Source: Ditylenchus dipsaci (Eukaryota > Nematoda > Chromadorea > Rhabditida > Anguinidae). Taken from it: a stretch of 64,000 bases of DNA. The stretch spans positions 124,001 through 188,000 of the forward strand of contig SADC01000274.1 in assembly GCA_004194705.1 (NCBI GenBank), given 5' to 3'. Of this stretch, positions 58,460-64,000 are shown piece by piece. The notes under the pieces were generated by a model. That model was not told the DNA's origin. It did not search any database and saw only the letters and a list, made by a program, of their open reading frames with translations. Within the stretch, counting starts at the first letter, position 1, and each line of letters begins with the position of its first letter. The position numbers and the translations under genes are program-made.

Positions 58460-61100
58460 ATACTTTGTAAACAGAAAAAATATATGGTCTTTTTTATAAA
58501 AATTCATTCGAAAAAAAAAATTTTTGAGCCGAATGGCGCCCGTGCATCTATGGATATGACGCCGTCGAAATTTTAGTAACGAGTCACTATGCCTATTAGA
58601 CGAAAAATGAGTATTTTAAAGGGTTATTGCTTTCTACGACAACGGTTGTCCTCCGCAAATTCAAAATTTTTTCTTGATCATTAAACTTCTTCGCGATTTT
58701 TTAAATTTTGTCTCCAACAGAACTATGCCTAAAATCTAATTCTAGCCCTGTTTTGTTAGAAAACGAGTTGAAAATCCGTACAGAAGGTCGATGATTTGGA
58801 AAAAAAATTTTGGATTGGCGGTGGACAATTTATGGTAGGTGACAATGGCCCTTTAAGATAATTTTTTTAAATTTTGAACGGGGTGATGGGTGAATGTTTT
58901 GAGCAGGAATTTTTTGACAGATGGTTACAGCTGACAAGTGCACTATAGACTTCTTTCCGCCAATGACTTCCTTACTCCATTTTTCAAAGACTGATACACA
59001 TTTCGACGGCTAATCTAATTGCGGAGACCGTCAATTCAGAGCTTCATTCTGCAATTTGTAGTAATTTTTCTGGGCAAGTAGGAATTTTGCCGCAAAAAGT
59101 CGGAACTTTGCTGGCTCCCAAATTCCCATATTTGCCTGTCCATCCCATACCCAAAAAAAAATATGGTATGGGACAGCAAAGGAGAAAGTGGAAGGGTAAT
59201 CCCCCTTATCTCTACCTTCTCAATTTGTCTCAAAAGTTGAGACAAGAATGTCTTTTTTTCGAGACCCCCTTGTCTCAATTTCGGTCTCAAAAATCTTCCT
59301 TGTCTCAAAATTGCGAGAAAGGAAGATGAGCGAATAGGAATGGTGATTAAAAGGTTAGAGACAGAAGACTCTAGCAAAGGAGTTCCTTGTCTCTAACCTT
59401 TCAATTAAATTTTCTTATTATTTTATAATAAATTTAATTTATTTAATTAATATTTTAATTAATTAATTTTAGTTTTTTAATTTCATTTTTTCAATTAATT
59501 TTTTAATTTATAATTAATTTTTAAAATTCATTTTTACGTGACTTTTTAATCTAATTTGTTTTATTTTTTATTTTTTTTTAATAATTCAATTTCACATTTT
59601 CAACTTTTCTAATATTAATAGTTGAATTCAAACTTTTTTTTGTGATAACTCAACCTCAAATTTTTTATTCGCCTAATTAAAATCTTCAAAAAATGAATTA
59701 ATTTGCAAAATTTAATTGGCTATTTTTTCTCTTAAATTTTTTTACGAGTTTAAGAAAAAATTTAGTGAACATGGTTGCTTGGATACTTGCTTGGTGTCGT
59801 TCCGGGCGATATTGGACTATGTACTACTTGCGGGAAATCAAATTTTTGAGTCAAAAATAACTTTGATCCCCGAAAAACCAATCTTGAGTGGACAAAGCTC
59901 CTGAAATTTGGTTTTTTGGGGGTTTACTAAAGATGGCTCAAACTTTTGACAGGACCCTCAAGTAACCCCTCCCCCCTCCCCCTCCACCCTGCAAAGAGTA
60001 TTTTTCTCTAAGCTGACTTTCTTCATTTTCGCCTAAGCCTAAATTCCTACTTGCCCTTTTTGTATTCATTGAGTATTTTTAATAGATTTTGCAAGTCAAT
60101 AAATTTTTTACAAACCTTGTAGCATTCTTGACAAACTGGATAAAATAGGGGACTGTGTTCTTCAGTGCTCGTTGACCAATCCCAACTCCGCCCAAGACTC
60201 CTGACTAGAATTGAGTCAGGAGTCTTGGGCGGAGTCTTTCATTTTTATCTCAATTTTTCAAATAACATCTACTTCATGAAATGCTCATCTGGTAGCCCTA
60301 GATCTTAGCTACAAAATGGTAATAACAGAATAATTGTGAAAATTTGAAAAAAAAGTTATGGCCATTTCCGTGCGACAAATCTGATTTAGCATCCGCAAAC
60401 AGACTCCTCATTGTGTTTGAGGCCTTACGCACTACAGACTGGGCCTAAGTGGCTGATGAGATCATGGGGCAGAACGCCAAAAAGTGGAAAAAAGGGGACA
60501 AAAGGCTACGACCCCCATTTTAAAGCTAAAAAATGGTTTCACTGAAATTTTAAAAATGAAAAAAGATTCGAGCTTCTCAAAAAAGAAAAATTTTTTGAAA
60601 AGGACACATGGCAGCTCTGCTATAAGATCATATTAAAAACATGATCAGAAAATAAAAAGATACAGGGTTCTGAAGTTTGTCCAAGGACTTTTCCGCAACA
60701 ATTTTTGCGAGATTTTTGCATATTTTAATGAATAAATAAATAGGCAAATCCATGAAAAATACAAAAATTAAGTCAGTCCTAGTTTAAAAAAGCATCAATT
60801 AATTTGTTTGTTGATGATCTGGTCCAATCTGGCACTCAAAATCCTTAATAAAGTAAATTGCATAAACTTTGTTCTGGTGATTCAAATTGGGAAATAAAGG
60901 ACGTACCGATTATCTGCTCGTAGAGTCCTTAAAAATTATTAAACAAATTATCAATTAAATTGGTCAACCTACTCGATGACCAAATTCATTTCCCTAAAAA
61001 TATTAGATAAATTTTTTAGGTTGAATGGGAAAATATAAAAAAAAAGGTAAGTAAAAAACATACGCGAATCTTGCCGCTGTCATTCTACAAAGTTACTGTT
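58460..61100. other. No gene recognised; repeat and AT-rich spacer
   Basis: Contains AACGAGTTGAAAATCCGTAC...GATTGG (58760-58850), a repeat also at 26665-26780; TTGTCTCAA/TTGAGACAA repeats (59220-59400); and an extremely AT-rich stretch (59400-59700). Short ORFs do not show conserved motifs. Upstream exons of the minus-strand cadherin were not found here. Confidence 0.45.
60185..60235. repeat. Perfect 21-bp hairpin, 9-nt loop
   Basis: ACTCCGCCCAAGACTCCTGA-C, a loop of TAGAATTGA, then the exact complement. It is more GC-rich than its surroundings. It could be a terminal fragment of a MITE or a structured RNA. No T-run follows, so a terminator is unlikely. Confidence 0.8.
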
Positions 61101-61109
61101 AATAATTTA

Positions 61110-61541
61110 CAGTCGAACCTAGATAAGCAGTCTCTTTCCTCGAGTTCATTGCAGCCTCAGAAAAAAACACCTTTATCCCGATTTTCCAAGCATTCAACCA
61201 GTTCTGTTTTGATAGTCTGGCAGCAAATATTGCAAGGATTCCGATTTTGCCAATAGTTTTTCAAAAAAACAAAAACTTTCTAGCCTAGAAAACTAAAACC
61301 TCGATAAGCTGTCACTCTTCTCAAGGAACAACGAAGGAATGACGGCTTTTCGTGGTTTTGCTTTTCTAGGCTAGAAAGTTTTTGTTTTTGAAAAACGATT
61401 GGCGAAATCAGGATCCTTGCCATATTTGCTACCAGACTGTCAAACAGAACTGGTCAAATATTTCGGAAATCGGGGTGAAAAAGTATTTTTTCTAGTCGGG
61501 AACGAACTTGGAGAGAGTGATGGTTTATTGAGGTACCACTG
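61110..61541. mobile_element. Tigger-like MITE, 432 bp
   Basis: CAGTCGAACCTAGATAAGC and inverse TTATTGAGGTACCACTG are flanked by TA. An inner palindrome (AAACTTTCTAGCCTAGAAAA and complement, 61275 and 61355) and a CAAAATCAGGATCC-type block are shared with the solo ends at 12.5-13.4 kb. ORFs inside are shadows. Confidence 0.8.
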
Positions 61542-62002
61542 TAATTTAATATTAGCTAAACATACTGCCGTCGGACTGGACATCCGAACTTATCCCGTCT
61601 ATGCGGCTGTGTAGACCCCTAACATTGCCAATTCTCTCCTCCGAATGTTTATTATGCACTATGATCATAGCGTCATAGTAATGTAATTGTGTAGCAAGAA
61701 TGAGTAGGCGGATAAAATTGCACCAAAAGATGCCAAATAGGTAGCATTATCCTTGATGAAATTAATGAGAGTCATTGCTACTCGGATGTTTTCTTCAAAA
61801 AAAAACACTGTTTCCGGATTTTTAAATAGGTTTTAACAAATCACCAAAAATGTAACATCATGCAAAAAATGTAGAATTTGGACTGAGTGATTACCGCTGC
61901 TTTTGCTTTTTTTTAAATTTTCTCGAGCTGGAGTCGATTTGTCACGCTAATTCTTTTTGTACCGGTAAAGCGGAGTGTGCTTATTTGCTTCTAATGGAGC
62001 AA

Positions 62003-62171
62003 CAGAACCTTTTGGGCCCACTCGCCAGAACCAAAGGGGTCCCAGTCATTTTAAGTCTAATCTATGCAAAAAATGTTCATTTGAATTCGCGCCTTACTTA
62101 TTTTTCGCATAGATTAGACTTAAAATGACTGGGACCCCTTGGTTCTGGCGAGTGGGGCCCCAAAGGTTCTG
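62003..62171. repeat. Near-perfect palindromic MITE with about 70-bp arms
   Basis: CAGAACCTTTTGGGCCC ... and inverse. Arms include CAGTCATTTTAAGTCTAATC. The loop is about 25 nt. No target duplication is visible. Confidence 0.8.
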
Positions 62172-62524
62172 GATAGCCCTTGTAATACCGTAGAGTGTTT
62201 CGTTTCAAGCCGATTTTTGAGCATTGAGCAAATTAAGCATTGAAATTGGCCAAATGCGAAAGAGGAGAAAAAAAGAGGAAATTTAAAGCATTGTTGTCTC
62301 GAAAAGAATGAAAAAGTGGCAGTCAATTTAAAATTTTGAGAGCTTAACAGAATACACATCTGCCCGTGTAGCAACAAAGAGAAAAATCAACAGATTAACA
62401 AATTCGCAGATAGAAATTCGTTGTTACGGTCAAGATATTATCCGCCATTACTTACACTTTTACATATATTACCACCTCTATTTTCGACTAGACATGCCGT
62501 ATTTCCTCTAATAGAGCCACCATT

Positions 62525-62610
62525 CGACTTTTAACGTATGAATATACAAATATATATATACAAATATACAAATATTATATATACAAATATACAAATATTG
62601 TATATACTTC
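62525..62610. repeat. ATACAAATAT microsatellite
   Basis: Repeated ATACAAATAT units directly after a solo pogo-type left end (62496) and before the element at 62615. Confidence 0.8.
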
Positions 62611-62614
62611 AATA

Positions 62615-63416
62615 CCGTATTTCCTCTAATAGGAGCACCCGCTCTAATAAGCTCACCTGTTCTAATAAGCGCACCCCCTAGCAGTAGATTGAAAAATAAG
62701 CGCAACCACTCTAATAAGCGCACCCCCTAATTTTTTTGAAAAAGATGAAAATTGCATTTTATAAAAAAAAAATACAAACAAAAAAAGCTCAATTGGTATA
62801 CAAAATTATCTCGAAAAAATTTCTGCGTTGTTCACAAGCTTTGTCTGAGAAACAGTTCCGTTTTTTGGAACGGTCGTACTGTTCCTTGTACTCGGATGCA
62901 CTAAGTTTATACAGGTTTGCACTTCCTTTTCAAATGTTCAACTTTCCACTTTGGAATTATTTAGGCTCCTGATGTCTCATGGAATGGTCCTTTCGAGGCA
63001 CACCTCCGCAAGAGTTATGACAAATGGATGGCAAATGACGCACAAGAAGAATACACAAGTGTTGGGAAGCGAGGACGTCCAAATACACTGCTTCAAATAA
63101 CATGGGTCTATTCCGGAGGGGTGTTACAGAGTGGCAGTGGCGCGATCAGCTATTGGAGATGTGTCAGCCATCGAAGAAATGGATGTAGAGCAAGATGGTG
63201 AAAACGGTTACTTGAGCGACGAATCATTGGTGTTTGATTATTTGAGCTTTTATGCTGTTATAGAATTGCAATAAAATTTGTTAGCTTCACTGGTGTTTAC
63301 TAATGTTTTCGCTGTGTTGAAAATAAGCGCACCCGTTCCATAAGCGCACCTGCTCTAATAAGCGTACCCCAGATCCAAAAATAAGCGCACCGGTGCTCCT
63401 ATTAGAGGAAATACGG
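62615..63416. mobile_element. pogo-type element with residual transposase 3' end
   Basis: Inverted 25-bp ends CCGTATTTCCTCTAATAGGA and complement are flanked by TA. Subterminal CTCTAATAAGCGCACC repeats lie at both ends. The plus strand of the interior encodes the C-terminal part of a transposase related to that at 55995-57743. The N-terminal and most catalytic parts are deleted. Confidence 0.88.
62965..63274 (+). pseudogene. pogo transposase C-terminal fragment
   Basis: After a TTATTTAG acceptor the frame reads APDVSWNGPFEAHLRKSYDKW, matching APDVVWNGPFKAKLQQLYNTW of the full copy, including the third catalytic Asp. After frame loss it resumes as EEMDVEQDGENGYLSDESL, matching the acidic C terminus (LDLEQDEVNGYISEDSL), and stops at TAA (63272-63274). 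Confidence 0.78.
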
Positions 63417-63467
63417 TATTTTCAAATTACGGTTCACACACAGCCCTCAACTTTCGATTTCTAGATA

Positions 63468-63635
63468 CAGTCAAACCGCGATATAGTGTAGACCCCGATA
63501 TAGTGTATATTTTTTGAACCTCATTTAGTCAGCCCTAGCCAAACTGGCTTACACTGTACCTCGACATATAGTAACCCCGATATAGTGTATATATTTTTTC
63601 TGGTCACCCAGTCTACACTATATCGCGGTTCACTG
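63468..63635. mobile_element. Tigger-like MITE
   Basis: CAGTCAAACCGCGATATAGT and inverse CACTATATCGCGGTTCACTG are flanked by TA, with inner CCCGATATAGTGTATATTTT repeats. Closest relative in the window is the remnant at 8334. Confidence 0.9.
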
Positions 63636-64000
63636 TAGTAACAATAACAGATTTTTAGTAAGTCATGAAATTGACATGTTTGAACAGTGTGGAGAGCAGT
63701 TGAGGGTCAATCCTCATCTTTACAACTTACAACAGCTACCCACAACATTATCAGCTTTCTGAAAAGTCTCTTATCACCATCATGTAGAACTAGCAAAGTT
63801 GACGAGGGTTGAATACAGTAAATCTTCAATTAATGAATTCATTTAGTTCATAAAATTAAAGCCCTCTTGATTTATGAACGCCCCCACATAAAAGACATAC
63901 ATATTATAGAAACCCGGGACTACTATTAGAAAAGATACGGCATGAAAGGGTGAACAGGAAAAATTGCCTGAAATAATGTGATGTGGACAGGGTTGAGATG

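Overview
This is nuclear DNA of an animal, most likely a protostome invertebrate. It has spliced genes with GT/AG introns, some only about 46-50 bp long. One coding block is the cysteine-rich part of the 'primitive classic cadherin domain' known from non-chordate classical cadherins. AG splice acceptors lie directly before several start codons, which fits either 5'UTR introns or spliced-leader trans-splicing. No operons, rRNA genes or CRISPR arrays were seen. The window is AT-rich and mostly made of inverted-repeat transposons.

Conventional genes, left to right: (1) cadherin-repeat exons, minus strand, 7.2-7.6 kb; (2) a possible 54-aa membrane protein, plus, 9.5 kb; (3) the last three exons of an unrecognised gene, minus, 11.7-13.1 kb; (4) a TMEM164-family multi-pass membrane protein, minus, 16.7-22.3 kb; (5) one non-chordate cadherin Cys-rich/EGF exon, minus, 44.9-45.0 kb; (6) a single-domain FAD synthase, plus, 46.2-48.6 kb; (7) the transmembrane and catenin-binding tail of a classical cadherin, minus, 53.07-55.65 kb. 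In the cadherin tail, a hAT-type element with an exact 8-bp target duplication sits inside the catenin-binding exon. The three cadherin pieces share a strand but lie in the reverse of protein order, so they cannot be one simple gene.

The most unusual structure is a palindrome of about 11.3 kb (29.95-41.21 kb). Its arms carry two inverted copies of a gene for an unrecognised secreted protein (about 166 aa), and the unique centre carries one GNAT-fold-like reading frame. The left arm has since gained an FB-like foldback element, a hAT element, a minisatellite-ended hAT element and a 1.5-kb tandem duplication. The right arm keeps empty or truncated versions of these sites, so the order of events can be read directly.

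Mobile elements: a pogo/Tc1-like transposon with a six-exon, nearly intact transposase (55.82-57.93 kb) is nested in an older MITE. Its terminal sequence CCGTATTTCC is shared by about ten MITEs across the window. A second TA-duplicating family ends in CAGTC...CTCGAT. Several hAT-type elements have 8-bp duplications and often have subterminal minisatellites. Many elements contain tRNA-like B-box sequences.

Most conserved reading frames show single-base breaks, several of them at short homopolymers. Unpolished long-read sequence explains this at least as well as gene decay, so pseudogene calls here are provisional.
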